DNA of 57,028 nt from Dyadobacter alkalitolerans DSM 23607 (GTDB taxonomy: Bacteria > Bacteroidota > Bacteroidia > Cytophagales > Spirosomataceae), in contig NZ_AUAS01000019.1 of NCBI RefSeq assembly GCF_000428845.1, positions 1-57,028 of the forward strand, read 5' to 3'. Each line of letters begins with the position of its first letter. Position 1 is the stretch's first letter. Under the pieces are notes generated by a model that saw nothing but the letters and a program-made list of their open reading frames with translations, was not told the DNA's origin and made no database searches. Shown here piece by piece: positions 9,302 through 18,203 of the stretch. A program made the position numbers and the translations under genes.

Positions 9302-10123
9302 CTATTTTTTAGCGGATGGGTTCAGTGGAGCTTCGCGGTCCAGGATAGTGACTGAGCGTTTGCCAGCATCGTAAAAGGCACTCTTTAAAACGATCTTGCC
9401 ACTGTCTGCCAGCATTTTTATTTGTGGGCTGGTTTGAAGTATCTTTTCAAGTGTAAGCCGTGATTGGCTCTGTGCGATGTTGTTAACAAAATCCTTGTTG
9501 GCAGAAGAACGGTCTGCGAACTCAGGAGCTGTTTTTGTGGCTTGTGACAGCTCGTTTATAATGCTTGCGAAATTGGCAGTTTGCACATTGTCCACAGCTG
9601 CGCCAATGATGCGGCTGTTGCTGCTGGAAAGAACCAGAATAACCTTCGTACCACTATAATTGAGCGCATATTCCATCACTGCGATTTGTTTGGGATCAAC
9701 CAGGCAGGCAGGACTTGATAGCTGCATAAACATGGAGCGCCGCAGATCGAACATCTTTTCAACAGATTGGTTGAGATCAATATCTGTCACCAGCAAAAAC
9801 GGTTTTATTCTGGCCAGGCTGTCTGGAATTTTATTTGCTGAATTATAAACAAAGGATGAATCCTTCAAAAATCGGTTATGTCCCTTCATTAAGGCTCGAA
9901 AAACATTTTTAGGAGAATGCTGATAGATGGAATCAAGAACCGTTTCGAAAGTCAGCTGTGCCGAATCTTCCTCGATCAGGTTGACAGTGCTGTCTGCTAT
10001 GGCTACCGAAGTACTATCGGGTGTATTCACTGTTTTTTTATCAGCAGAATTGCAACAGAAGAGCCCGAAGATTGAAAACGGTAGCAGAATTGCACAACAA
10101 AAGTTTTTAGTAGGGTATAGCAT
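9302..10123 (-). CDS. Beta-carbonic-anhydrase-fold lipoprotein, zinc ligands apparently lost
   Basis: Starts at ATG 10123 (MLYPTKNFCCAIL); an upstream ATG at 10159 is in frame but would put 12 polar residues before the signal. The signal peptide ends in GLFCCNS, an acceptable lipobox. Residues of the mature part follow the beta-carbonic anhydrase layout: PFLLVTDIDLNQ where active enzymes have the SCxDSR metal loop, AVMEYALNYSGTKVILVL in place of the SLEYAV...VVLGH strand, then IIGAAVDN, and near the end IVLKSAFYDAGKRSVTIL like the closing (V)GAxYD strand. At the first zinc position Asp replaces Cys, and the expected His and second Cys are Ser/Asn/Arg-like, so hydration activity is unlikely. 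First gene of the operon with the CPA2 antiporter. The fold call is mine from pattern only. Confidence 0.65.
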   Translation of the reverse strand: MLYPTKNFCCAILLPFSIFGLFCCNSADKKTVNTPDSTSVAIADSTVNLIEEDSAQLTFETVLDSIYQHSPKNVFRALMKGHNRFLKDSSFVYNSANKIPDSLARIKPFLLVTDIDLNQSVEKMFDLRRSMFMQLSSPACLVDPKQIAVMEYALNYSGTKVILVLSSSNSRIIGAAVDNVQTANFASIINELSQATKTAPEFADRSSANKDFVNNIAQSQSRLTLEKILQTSPQIKMLADSGKIVLKSAFYDAGKRSVTILDREAPLNPSAKK

Positions 10124-10159
10124 AGGCTTGTTAAATTTTATACGGGTAGCGTTTACCAT

Positions 10160-10646
10160 AATAATTAAAAATATTGACTAAATAATAGATTTCCATTTTA
10201 TAATACTATAAATTCTGGAAAATGATCTGTTAACCAAGTACTTACAAAGCGCTGCGTCAGTTTGAGAGGAATTACAACTTCTACGAGGTGTAAAGTCCAT
10301 GCTAGCAGACAGACCATCAATAAAAAATTATACTTCTAAATATCTTGAATAAATAACAACGTGGGTGTCGACGCTGAGGTTATGACATTTTTTAACCAAC
10401 TCCCAGGTAGAAAATATGGTTTTCTTAGGTGTTAATGAATGTTAATGTGCATCTCCTTGAGATGGTGTAGTGAGCCTGTAAATTTTCTTTAACGAACTGA
10501 GTCTTGGTTTTATCATAATATCTTTTGTAAGTGACCAAACGTTTCTGGCGTGGTAATTGCTGGAATTGTACACTACTCTATTGGTCTAGTCCATTATCTG
10601 AACAGGATTTTTGACCCAGTGACAATTCACTTAACTGAACCGCTCC
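10160..10646. other. AT-rich intergenic region
   Basis: No supportable gene. It must contain the promoter for the minus-strand lipoprotein-antiporter operon and possibly one for the degraded receptor gene to the right. A TATCTTTTG stretch near 10517 resembles the Bacteroidota -7 element but no paired -33 box is clear. Confidence 0.4.
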
Positions 10647-11269
10647 ATGAAGACCTTTTATTTTAATGCACTTTTTTTACGATCAAAGGCGCTTCCGGTT
10701 GTAGCCCAAAACGAGCTATCCCGAATTTGGCAATAACTGGCAAGCTTGAAGAAGCAGGGAAACAGCCTGTACTTTTTGCAAATGTTGGTTTATATTCTTC
10801 ACTGGACTCGACGCTTACAGGCGGCGCTGTCTCTGACGAAAAGGGGAATTTTACGATCGCGGCGGTACCTGGAAAATATTTCCTCATAATCTCCTATTTA
10901 GACCTCAATGAGAAAATTGTTCCCAATATAATCGTTCAGAATCATGCATTAAGCTTAGGAGTTATTTCTTTAAAAGCTGATGCAGAGCAATTAAAGGAGG
11001 TCGTTGTGACAGCTATGGCAAAATTTACAGAGAAGGTCCCGGACGGGGCAACTCGCGACAGGTTTACAACGGCACCGATACAAGTTTTGTTTATGAGCAG
11101 GACAATAGCCGCATAAGAGGTGGCTATTCTATTAGTGTCATGGCAGGGATGGATTATTTTATCAACGACAAAAATACGCTTAACGGAACACTCTCTTTCA
11201 CGTGATTTGCTGAAAGGCTGGGCAACCGTTACTGCCAGTGTGCGCGATTTATTCAATACCAGAAAGTAG
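10647..11269 (+). pseudogene. TonB-dependent outer-membrane receptor ghost
   Basis: Remains of an outer-membrane beta-barrel receptor with a carboxypeptidase-regulatory-like N-domain. ATG 10647 opens a signal-like sequence (MKTFYFNALFL) ending PVVAQNE, and a frameshift near 10720 follows. Frame 10727 then gives the N-domain (ITGKLEEAGKQPV...YANV-like, GAVSDEKGNFTI, LKEVVVTA). After about 11050 the match moves to another frame (FVYEQDNSRIRGGYS, GMDYFINDKNTLNG) and stops at TGA. A last piece (LLKGWATVTASVRDLFNTRK) carries the barrel C-terminus, ending at 11269. The parts total about 200 residues where an intact receptor has about 800, so most of the barrel has been deleted in several steps. Confidence 0.7.
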
Positions 11270-11348
11270 TGCCGGATTGTAGAAAATGCTGGATATTATT
11301 TTCTAAAATCTGCCATAACAACTAAATTATCACAAGAACAATTATCTA

Positions 11349-11786
11349 ATGAAAACAATGAAAATGCCATTAAAAAACAAGCGCTTAATACTCAGTTTAT
11401 CGGTTATATTAATTTTGTCCGTCATGTCTGCATGCTCGCGAAAGCTCACTTTCCGGGAATCGGCCATTGTGCCGGCTGCCCAGGGAAATGTTAAATTCAA
11501 AAAGGATAAAAACGAAAATTATGCGATCGATCTGTCGGTGCGTCACCTTTCGCCCCCTGAAAGACTTGTTGAATCCCGGGACACATATGTAGTATGGGCC
11601 AAGACGGAACACAATGGCCTCAAAAATCTGGGACAGCTCAAAAGCGCGCGCGGACTATTCAGAAAGGAGCTTAAAAGTGAGTTAGAAACGGTGACTACGT
11701 TTGCACCGCGAGGCTTTTTCATTACCGCTGAGCGGGCGGCAGATATTGGGTATCCGGAGGGACAAGTGATACTAACAACTGATTGA
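11349..11786 (+). CDS. Small lipoprotein, unknown function
   Basis: About 145 residues; the start could also be the second or third Met (11358 or 11364). Signal with lipobox MSACS. The mature part is one small beta domain with DTYVVWAKTEHNGLKNLGQL, ETVTTFAPRGFFITAE and a closing GQVILTT strand. This layout is reminiscent of the extracytoplasmic domain of anti-sigma-K (RskA) proteins, but the resemblance is weak and no sigma factor is adjacent. Followed 26 bases later by another lipoprotein gene on the same strand. Confidence 0.7.
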   Translation: MKTMKMPLKNKRLILSLSVILILSVMSACSRKLTFRESAIVPAAQGNVKFKKDKNENYAIDLSVRHLSPPERLVESRDTYVVWAKTEHNGLKNLGQLKSARGLFRKELKSELETVTTFAPRGFFITAERAADIGYPEGQVILTTD

Positions 11787-11811
11787 ATAAGTACCTTAAA
11801 ATTTAATCGCT

Positions 11812-12234
11812 ATGAGAAAATCCATAATCATATTGCTGGTCGCCATATGCCTTTCAAATTGTAAGGACGATACAGAAGAACCTAATCCAAAGCTGGAAAG
11901 CATTGTTGGAAAGTGGCGATTAATAGAAAAGGAAGTTGAAATAAATGGCCAGAAAATGTGGCAAAAGGCTAGCGACCGGATACCTTATACGTTTAGTATT
12001 AATCCAGCGGGCGTTGTGTTAGACAATGCTGGGCTGCCCGCTTGCTGTGGTCCGAAATCTTTTATGTTAAATGGTATTGTCGTCAAGATAGAATCCGCTA
12101 CCGAATTGCCCATTAACCCTACGTGCGCTACGGTTAATTGTGCACCATGTGATGTGTGGGGCATGGACCAAAAGGGGAATGAATTGATAATTTCGTATTG
12201 TGAGCTTGAACGGGCTAAGTTCATTAAAGAATAA
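11812..12234 (+). CDS. Lipocalin-like lipoprotein, unknown function
   Basis: 140 residues with a lipoprotein signal (lipobox LSNCK). The mature start has the IVGKWRLIEKEVEINGQ pattern of small Bacteroidota lipocalin-type lipoproteins, followed by paired cysteines (ACC, TCATVNCAPC) likely to be disulphide-bonded in the periplasm. No catalytic motif is seen. Probably co-transcribed with the preceding lipoprotein. Confidence 0.7.
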   Translation: MRKSIIILLVAICLSNCKDDTEEPNPKLESIVGKWRLIEKEVEINGQKMWQKASDRIPYTFSINPAGVVLDNAGLPACCGPKSFMLNGIVVKIESATELPINPTCATVNCAPCDVWGMDQKGNELIISYCELERAKFIKE

Positions 12235-12364
12235 CACCTGATTAAGCAAAACACTCTAATATTAAGTATTGATCTTGGCATGAGGAATATAAGGGCGTTA
12301 TTCTCATTTTCAATAGTAAAATAACGAAACTTTTGCTCACGATAATTTTTTAAGCCTTACTAAT

Positions 12365-12588
12365 TTGTTTCGAAACGAAGGGGGTAGTGTTGAGAATAGA
12401 AATACCACAGTTACTGCCGGGATAGACAGTGCAAAAGCGAGAAGTATTGGCATTATTGGGCGGGCAGGGCAAGCTGCTCCCAGAGGCGGTCAACAGCCTT
12501 CCGGAAGTTCTGCCGTGGAATCATTATTCAAACGGATGCTGATATCAATCCTGGTAATAGTGGCGGTGCGCTGGTGAATACAAACTGA
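12365..12588 (+). pseudogene. HtrA/DegP-type serine protease fragment
   Basis: A short internal piece of a periplasmic HtrA protease. The first frame reads TTVTAGIDSAKARSIGI and then SAVES, matching the family's TVTAGIVSAK and the pre-catalytic loop. The next frame reads IQTDADINPGNSGGALVN, the catalytic-serine block (GNSGG). The switch occurs at TCATTATTCAAACG near 12522-12528 and fits loss of one T. The sequence ends at TGA 12586-12588. The His and Asp of the triad, the signal peptide and both PDZ domains are missing. Only about 70 residues remain of a usual 450-500. Confidence 0.75.
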
Positions 12589-12597
12589 GAGCTCCCT

Positions 12598-13044
12598 TTA
12601 AAGTCGATCAAGTGTTGATTTCATAAGCCGAATTTCTTCGCGTTGCGAGATAATAATACTATCAGCCAAAGCCCTTACTTGTGAATCTTTGAGATCAGCC
12701 CTACTACTTGCCAGAATCGCCGATGAATGGTGGGGTATCATTGCTTTTAGGTATTGTCTTTCACTGATAAATGTCTGGTTTCGAAGAAACGTAAACGCAA
12801 GGACAAAAATCACGGAACTAACAATATAGATCGTCAAATTGGCCTTTTTATTAGGATACATATTTGGCATAAATGCAAGCATGATGATTGCCATCGGCGA
12901 AATCATCAGAATAGTCATATACAACCTGGTTGTACTTAGGTATATGTGTTCCAAGTCATTTACATTTAGAAACATAACTGCGTACATGACAATGAAGGAA
13001 GCCAACAGCATTCCAAAAAATCTCATATAGTGACTGTTTTTCAT
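12598..13044 (-). CDS. DUF305-family membrane protein
   Basis: 148 residues. Three predicted membrane helices (residues about 8-25, 38-58 and 68-85) are followed by a periplasmic helical DUF305 domain with the signature MIPHHSSAIL and conserved acidic/Lys residues (EEIRLMKSTL). DUF305 proteins are often encoded next to metal, mostly copper, handling genes, but their reaction is not established. The gene stands alone between the HtrA fragment and a DUF2254 gene. A cysteine-rich copper-type protein lies 10 kb away. Confidence 0.85.
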   Translation of the reverse strand: MKNSHYMRFFGMLLASFIVMYAVMFLNVNDLEHIYLSTTRLYMTILMISPMAIIMLAFMPNMYPNKKANLTIYIVSSVIFVLAFTFLRNQTFISERQYLKAMIPHHSSAILASSRADLKDSQVRALADSIIISQREEIRLMKSTLDRL

Positions 13045-13157
13045 GATAAGCGTTATTTAAAGTTGATGACAAATGAATGCTTGAATGCAGAGTTTTGTTT
13101 CAATAATCCTGTGAAAAAAATGCTGGCGTTTTAAATATGTTCTATTTCGTTTCGAGC

Positions 13158-14375
13158 TCACCCAGATACAGGACTAGCGGCTGACTGATGCGCCGCGATC
13201 TTGCTTAATATGGGAATGAAAATTGGATGTGATGTTAATTTACTTAATTGTAAACACATTAAATACAGCTCGTTACAAATCAGTCTATCATCCTTTCCAT
13301 AGTCCCAGATTGGGCTAAAACTTTCAGAAACGATTCTTTCAAAACTAATCTCGGAGGCAACAATTACGGCAGATCCATCATCCTTTCGCACAACATTTTC
13401 AGGAAAATGGTTTGACCGGAATTCAATCAGGGAGCACAGTGCGTGTAAGCTGATGATGGCAGTGCCCGGGTCATTAATACCAGGACTCAGGGCCTTCAAT
13501 GCAATCTCCCGTAATTGGCTAAACCCGTAAAAAAAATTTTCACGAATGCTTTGGTTAACAGAAATAGATGTTCGCTCAATAACCTCATTCTGGATATCTT
13601 CCGGCAGAAATCTGCTTGTCGAAACGAGTGGGATCCCCGGCAGCAGGAATGTTCCAGGCGTGATCAAAACGGTTATTTCAAAATCATGTTTGCGGCAGAG
13701 TGATGTTAATCCTTCGAGATCCATCCCTCCGAAAATCCCTGACTTTACAGAATTGATAACATAGGGTGTAACTGGCATCGTGAAATTAGGGGAAGGCTGC
13801 TCTCGCGGGCATGCTTTCTTAAGGGCATCGAGTGTGTCATTAAATATACGTTGAATAACCACCTCATATTTGACAGATTGCGTGATGTAATGCAAAAAGT
13901 AAATAAATATGAAGATATCCAGGATCGTAAAAAATATCAAAAGGTAAGTGCTAAGCGCAGGAATGTAGATGCCTGAATCTATATCACGTATTGTACTCAG
14001 CAGAAAGAAAGCGTATATAATCGTACCGATATAAATTCCTAAAATGACTTGCTGAAATTTGTTTCCAATCAATTGCCCCAATACACGGTTACTCATTTGA
14101 GAAGCCGCTTGATTAAGCACGATCATTACCATTGAAAAGCTAAACACCGTGAGCGAGATTATACCAGATGCGATGGCACCAATAATACTTCTTGCAGTCG
14201 ATGCATCCCTTAACCGAAGCCAGTGAAGCTGTTCCTTAATTGATTTACCCAACTGTGAATGGTCAATACTGATCATTGAGCCGCATAAAATAAGGAATCC
14301 TATCGCAATAATTGCTGGATAGAATGCTATGCTATTAACCATTCTATGGTATCGTTTCTGAAAAAAGTTTTCCAC
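13158..14375 (-). CDS. DUF2254 family integral membrane protein
   Basis: 405 residues with four membrane helices in the first 160 residues and a large soluble C-terminal part. The block TARSIIGAIASGIISLTVFSFS is the DUF2254 hallmark. Function unknown. It lies 113 bases downstream of the DUF305 gene start on the same strand, in a region rich in ion channels and antiporters, so a role in envelope or ion homeostasis is a reasonable guess and no more. Confidence 0.88.
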   Translation of the reverse strand: MENFFQKRYHRMVNSIAFYPAIIAIGFLILCGSMISIDHSQLGKSIKEQLHWLRLRDASTARSIIGAIASGIISLTVFSFSMVMIVLNQAASQMSNRVLGQLIGNKFQQVILGIYIGTIIYAFFLLSTIRDIDSGIYIPALSTYLLIFFTILDIFIFIYFLHYITQSVKYEVVIQRIFNDTLDALKKACPREQPSPNFTMPVTPYVINSVKSGIFGGMDLEGLTSLCRKHDFEITVLITPGTFLLPGIPLVSTSRFLPEDIQNEVIERTSISVNQSIRENFFYGFSQLREIALKALSPGINDPGTAIISLHALCSLIEFRSNHFPENVVRKDDGSAVIVASEISFERIVSESFSPIWDYGKDDRLICNELYLMCLQLSKLTSHPIFIPILSKIAAHQSAASPVSG

Positions 14376-14625
14376 TTTAATTATTTTGATTATGCATGAA
14401 GCATGTTTAAAGCCAGTCTGTTCCTGGCTCTGTCAAAGGCAAACAGCTCTCGTCTTAAGAGGAGGGCTTGTTTAGTGATTTTATGAATTAAAATTATTAA
14501 GCTACCATTATTCAGGCTCTTATTATCATGCCAGTTGATCCCTTGACTTATGTCTGCGCGACTACCAAAGTTTCGTAGTGCTGTTCAAATCCAAGTTCAT
14601 AGGCATGGTATTTTACCACTCCTAG
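14376..14625. other. Intergenic, upstream of DUF2254 gene
   Basis: No gene seen. A short inverted repeat GCATGAAGCATG sits close to the DUF2254 start. Together with the ghost at 14626-14769 this makes 436 bases without an intact gene. Confidence 0.4.
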
Positions 14626-14769
14626 ATAGCTTCACTAGTGCAACTTCCCAATTTCGGCACAACATTGCAGTCAAATCCTACCATTTTAATGGCTAACTGG
14701 AGCCAATTATTTGAAGAAAGCAATCAGAAAAATAACATACTCAGGGCAACACTTGGCTTCAAACTCTAA
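14626..14769 (+). pseudogene. Possible C-terminal remnant of an outer-membrane protein
   Basis: An open frame after TAG 14623 reads VQLPNFGTTLQSNP, MANWSQLFEES and ends ILRATLGFKL at a stop. The closing hydrophobic/aromatic pattern is what beta-barrel C-termini look like. There is no plausible start and the piece is only 47 residues, so I read it as a leftover 3' end. Family not recognised. Confidence 0.3.
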
Positions 14770-14811
14770 GATCTTAATTATTGAATTTTTCACTTAAACG
14801 ACTCAGTTAAT

Positions 14812-15396
14812 ATGGAAGCTATTAAAATCCAGGACAACAAAATAGCAAAATTGAAAATGGTGCAATTGGGCTGCATTTTTTGCCTATTTATCATCTCAAT
14901 TGCTTGTTCAGACAAAAAGAAGGACGGTGAGAATACGGATCAAATAAGTGCTTCGGACGCCATAGCGAAAAAAGAGAATAATAGTACAGTGGCAGCGTAT
15001 GTTAGCTTCGTCAATAATGACCAGAATAAAATGGAGCTTGACCATGCTTACGCCAGTGAGGCACTTGGAAAAATGACATCAGCGGTAAGTGCAATGGCTG
15101 GTGAGGTAGACTTTGATATTAAGGGGGACTTGGACGCTGTCAACGAAGCTGCAACCAAAATTACAAAAGACCCTTTCGACACTTCTCACGCTGATCAAAT
15201 CAGAAAAGCCGCTGAGATATTATCAGGTGTGTTGCAAAATATACAGGTTGCAAAGTATCCAGGGCTGGCAAATGAGGCGGGGGAAGTATCAAGTGCGGCT
15301 ATGGCAATTGATCCCAAAACGTTGACGCTCGATCAAAAAGATGCAGTGAAAAACTTTTTTGCGAAAGGTGCAGATCTTCTGGAAAAGATGAATTAG
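14812..15396 (+). CDS. Helical lipoprotein, unknown function
   Basis: 194 residues from ATG 14812. ATG 14857 (MVQLGCIFCLFIISIACS) is the more likely true start because the signal peptide then begins at once; lipobox SIACS. The mature protein is Ala/Asp/Lys-rich and probably an all-helical bundle (EALGKMTSAVSAMAGEV, ADQIRKAAEILSGVL, DQKDAVKNFFAKGADLLEKM). No family recognised. It is followed by a clear hairpin terminator, so it is probably a single-gene transcript. Confidence 0.75.
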   Translation: MEAIKIQDNKIAKLKMVQLGCIFCLFIISIACSDKKKDGENTDQISASDAIAKKENNSTVAAYVSFVNNDQNKMELDHAYASEALGKMTSAVSAMAGEVDFDIKGDLDAVNEAATKITKDPFDTSHADQIRKAAEILSGVLQNIQVAKYPGLANEAGEVSSAAMAIDPKTLTLDQKDAVKNFFAKGADLLEKMN

Positions 15397-15430
15397 GAAA
15401 GCTGATACTCTCACTAACAATTTATCAATG

Positions 15431-15462
15431 AGTATAACAGGTTTCTTTTAACCTGTTATACT
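15431..15462 (+). terminator. Intrinsic terminator-like hairpin
   Basis: Perfect 13-base inverted repeat AGTATAACAGGTT / AACCTGTTATACT with a TCTTTT loop, 35 bases after the lipoprotein stop. No long T run follows, as is common in Bacteroidota. Confidence 0.7.
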
Positions 15463-15624
15463 ATTATAAGACTGTTAACGAAGCCTGGCAGCTTCGGAAT
15501 TAGGAGCTGGTGTTGAAAGGACAAGTCCACCGGTTAATGGAGCTACAATGAGCTGAGCAATGAGAATAAGCGCCAGGGCATTATTATTTACAAGCCCGGA
15601 TATTAACCAACCAACTGTGCTATT

Positions 15625-16158
15625 ATGGATCAAATATTTTTTACCAGCTGGGATAGTCTGCTGCGCACATTTATAATATGCATCCTTGCGTATTTCTCAC
15701 TAGTAATGATGTTGAGGATTTCCGGAAAAAGGACATTGTCACAAATGAAAGAGTTTGACTTTATTGTGACAGTCGCCCTTGGCTCGACGCTGGCCACAGT
15801 CCTGTTAAATAAAGACGTTGCTTTGGCTGACGGAACCCTCGCTCTGGCCCTTTTGATTTCGCTCCAATATATATTGGCAACTGCCTCGGTTCGATCCAAA
15901 TCGTTTTCTCGGCTGATCAGTTCAGAGCCGACACTGGTATTTTTTAAGGGGAATTTTTTAAATGATGCGCTTAGAAAAGAAAGGGTGACAGAAGATGAAA
16001 TTCGGTCCGTATTAAGAAATGAAGGGGTAACTTCAATAGCCAGCATTGAGGCTGTTGTAATGGAGTCAAATGGTAAATTTACTGTTGTTACGGATGGTAA
16101 GTTATCAGATCCAGATTCTCCGCTCTCGAACGTTAAACCGGTAGCCGGAAAAATGTAA
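15625..16158 (+). CDS. DUF421 (YetF-like) membrane protein
   Basis: 177 residues. Three N-terminal membrane helices carry the family block MLRISGKRTLSQMKEFDFIVTVALGS, followed by the cytoplasmic YetF domain (EPTLVFFKGNF, LRNEGVTSIASIEAVVMESNG). Length is normal. The biochemical role of DUF421 is unknown. It is the first of four plus-strand genes with PRC-barrel, MscS and CPA1 genes, spaced by 94, 128 and 35 bases. Confidence 0.9.
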   Translation: MDQIFFTSWDSLLRTFIICILAYFSLVMMLRISGKRTLSQMKEFDFIVTVALGSTLATVLLNKDVALADGTLALALLISLQYILATASVRSKSFSRLISSEPTLVFFKGNFLNDALRKERVTEDEIRSVLRNEGVTSIASIEAVVMESNGKFTVVTDGKLSDPDSPLSNVKPVAGKM

Positions 16159-16252
16159 TGATCTGTGATCGCATTAATTGCTAATCGATCGAGGGGTATG
16201 CAACTTTGGGAAATTTACCTGTATTCCGTATTTAAATACAAAATAGCTCATC

Positions 16253-16975
16253 ATGAAAATCAGCGTTAAAGGTATTACAGGATTTAGTATTGGTGCCATA
16301 GATGGCGAAATGGGGGTTGTCAAGGAAATTTACTTTGAAGACCATACTTGGACTGTACGATACCTGATCGTTAAGACAGGGAATTTTTTAAAAGACAAGT
16401 TAATCTTGGTCTCTACGCAGGCTTTGCTCGCTCCTGATTGGGATAATGAATTGTTTCCTACCAATCTGTCCATGGACCAGATAATCAATAGCCCGGATAT
16501 TGATACAGATAAACCAGTTTACAGGCAACAAGAAATAAAATTATATGAACATTTTCCATGGGATATTTATTGGGCCATGGGAATAATTCCCATGGAGGAT
16601 TCTGTCGAGATCGCTATTTCGGAGAAAGAAAAGGAAATCAGTGCAAAAGCCAACCCTCACTTACGTAGTTCGGAGAAAGTAACTGGATATAGCTTACATG
16701 CCACTGACGGAGAATTGGGTCATATAGACGACTTGATTATCGAGACAGACTCCTGGAAAATCACTTCTGTTGTTGTGAAAACAGGTAATTGGTTTTCAGG
16801 CAAAGAAATTCTAATGCCCACTGAATGGATTTTAGAAATAGACTGGCTCAGCTCAACATTTGCGGTGGATGCGACTGTTGAACAAGTACAGCAATGTGAG
16901 CCTTTTGATGCTGGCGATGCTGTCAACGAAGCCTATGAAAAAGTTCTTCGGGATTATAAGGGCCGCAGAATATAG
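16253..16975 (+). CDS. Tandem PRC-barrel domain protein
   Basis: 240 residues and no membrane segment. Two PRC-barrel domains: residues about 3-75 (ITGFSIGAIDGEMGVVKEIYF, WTVRYLIVKTGNFL) and about 140-215 (VTGYSLHATDGELGHIDDLII, WKITSVVVKTGNWF). The repeats are clearly related (xGxIxDxxxE/D...KTGN). PRC barrels bind RNA or protein partners; in stand-alone proteins like this the role is unknown, though they commonly occur with stress-response genes. The position between DUF421 and MscS suggests a shared envelope or osmotic stress regulon. Confidence 0.88.
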   Translation: MKISVKGITGFSIGAIDGEMGVVKEIYFEDHTWTVRYLIVKTGNFLKDKLILVSTQALLAPDWDNELFPTNLSMDQIINSPDIDTDKPVYRQQEIKLYEHFPWDIYWAMGIIPMEDSVEIAISEKEKEISAKANPHLRSSEKVTGYSLHATDGELGHIDDLIIETDSWKITSVVVKTGNWFSGKEILMPTEWILEIDWLSSTFAVDATVEQVQQCEPFDAGDAVNEAYEKVLRDYKGRRI

Positions 16976-17103
16976 ATCCTGGGTTTACCTCTTTTCACCA
17001 TTAGCTAACTGATCGCCTGCAATCCGGATTGTCTATTCCGTCTAACTACTAACGGTAATTTTTTTCATGCCAGATCATTTTTAATCTGCAAAAGTAAATT
17101 ATT

Positions 17104-18168
17104 ATGAACAACATTTTAAATGCATTATTTCTTGGTAACACCATTCTTTCCTGGCTTATAGCCATATCTATACTCACTGGATTATATATTATAATTTGGT
17201 TTTTTAAATCTGTTATCATTCGCAGGGCCGAATCTTGGTCAGTAAAAACGACCACCAGCTGGGATGACTATTTAATTGATATGATAGAAAACTCAGTCGT
17301 GCCCCTGCTTTATATAGGCAGTTTGTATTTCGTTGTATCTACGCTGGTATTTTCACCAAAGGTGGACAGCATTGCGAATATTGTTTTTTTGGTAGTCGTT
17401 ACTTTTTTTGTTTTGCGAATAATAAGTTCGTCTTTCCAGAAATTCGTTTTTTCTTTTATTCACGCCCAGGAAAACAGCGATGCTAAGGAAAAGCAGGCTT
17501 CCGGGTTGATCCTGATTGTCAATATTGTGATATGGATTATCGGGATTATCTTTATGATCGATAACCTAGGTTATGATGTCACCTCCCTTATAGCGGGACT
17601 TGGAATAGGTGGTATTGCTATTGCCCTGGCTGCGCAAACCATTCTAGGGGATCTTTTTAGCTACTTTGTCATTTTCTTCGACCGGCCATTTGAAATTGGT
17701 GACTTTGTTGTAATCGACGATAAATCGGGCGTGATAGAATATATTGGTATTAAAACAACACGAATCAGGACACTTGGGGGTGAGCAGCTTGTTTGCTCAA
17801 ATACAGACCTGACTAATTCCCGCCTTCACAATTATAAAAGACTTGAAAAACGCAGGATCCTGTTCAATCTCGGGGTGACTTATCAAACTTCCCACAAACA
17901 ACTTTCTGAAATCCCTGAAATGATCAGGCAAGTTATACAGTCAAAGCCATATATTACTTTCGATCGTGCTCATTTTTCTGGTTATGGTGATTTCAGTTTG
18001 AATTTTGAAGTAGTGTATTATGTGCAAGATGCAGACTACACGTTTTACATGGATAAGCAACAGTCGATTTATCTGGACATATTTGAGGCCTTCGAGCAAA
18101 GTGGCATTGACTTTGCTTATCCTACACAGACCTTAATGATGCAGTTGGAAAATACGCATATCAAATAA
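17104..18168 (+). CDS. mscS: Small-conductance mechanosensitive channel (MscS family)
   Basis: Tension-gated channel that releases solutes on hypo-osmotic shock. 354 residues. Four to five helices; the pore-lining helix and following beta domain carry the family core IAGLGIGGIAIALAAQTILGDLFSYF, then RPFEIGDFVVIDDKSGVIEYIGIKTTRI. The soluble vestibule makes up the C-terminal 160 residues. It carries extra N-terminal helices relative to the 286-residue E. coli protein, as in the medium-length MscS branch. The CPA1 gene starts 35 bases downstream. Confidence 0.95.
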   Translation: MNNILNALFLGNTILSWLIAISILTGLYIIIWFFKSVIIRRAESWSVKTTTSWDDYLIDMIENSVVPLLYIGSLYFVVSTLVFSPKVDSIANIVFLVVVTFFVLRIISSSFQKFVFSFIHAQENSDAKEKQASGLILIVNIVIWIIGIIFMIDNLGYDVTSLIAGLGIGGIAIALAAQTILGDLFSYFVIFFDRPFEIGDFVVIDDKSGVIEYIGIKTTRIRTLGGEQLVCSNTDLTNSRLHNYKRLEKRRILFNLGVTYQTSHKQLSEIPEMIRQVIQSKPYITFDRAHFSGYGDFSLNFEVVYYVQDADYTFYMDKQQSIYLDIFEAFEQSGIDFAYPTQTLMMQLENTHIK

Positions 18169-18203
18169 CAACTAGTATCTATAAATCAGCACAATTTTGC
18201 CCC

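Noticed and set aside
11349..11786. Anti-sigma factor (RskA-like)
   Set aside because: The resemblance of the lipoprotein to the RskA periplasmic domain is weak, there is no cytoplasmic sigma-binding part, and no sigma gene is adjacent.
15475..15690. Minus-strand open frame reading ALILIAQLIVAPLTGGLVLS and ending SEAARLR
   Set aside because: It looks somewhat like a membrane-protein tail but overlaps the DUF421 start antisense and has no start codon or family match; kept only as a note.
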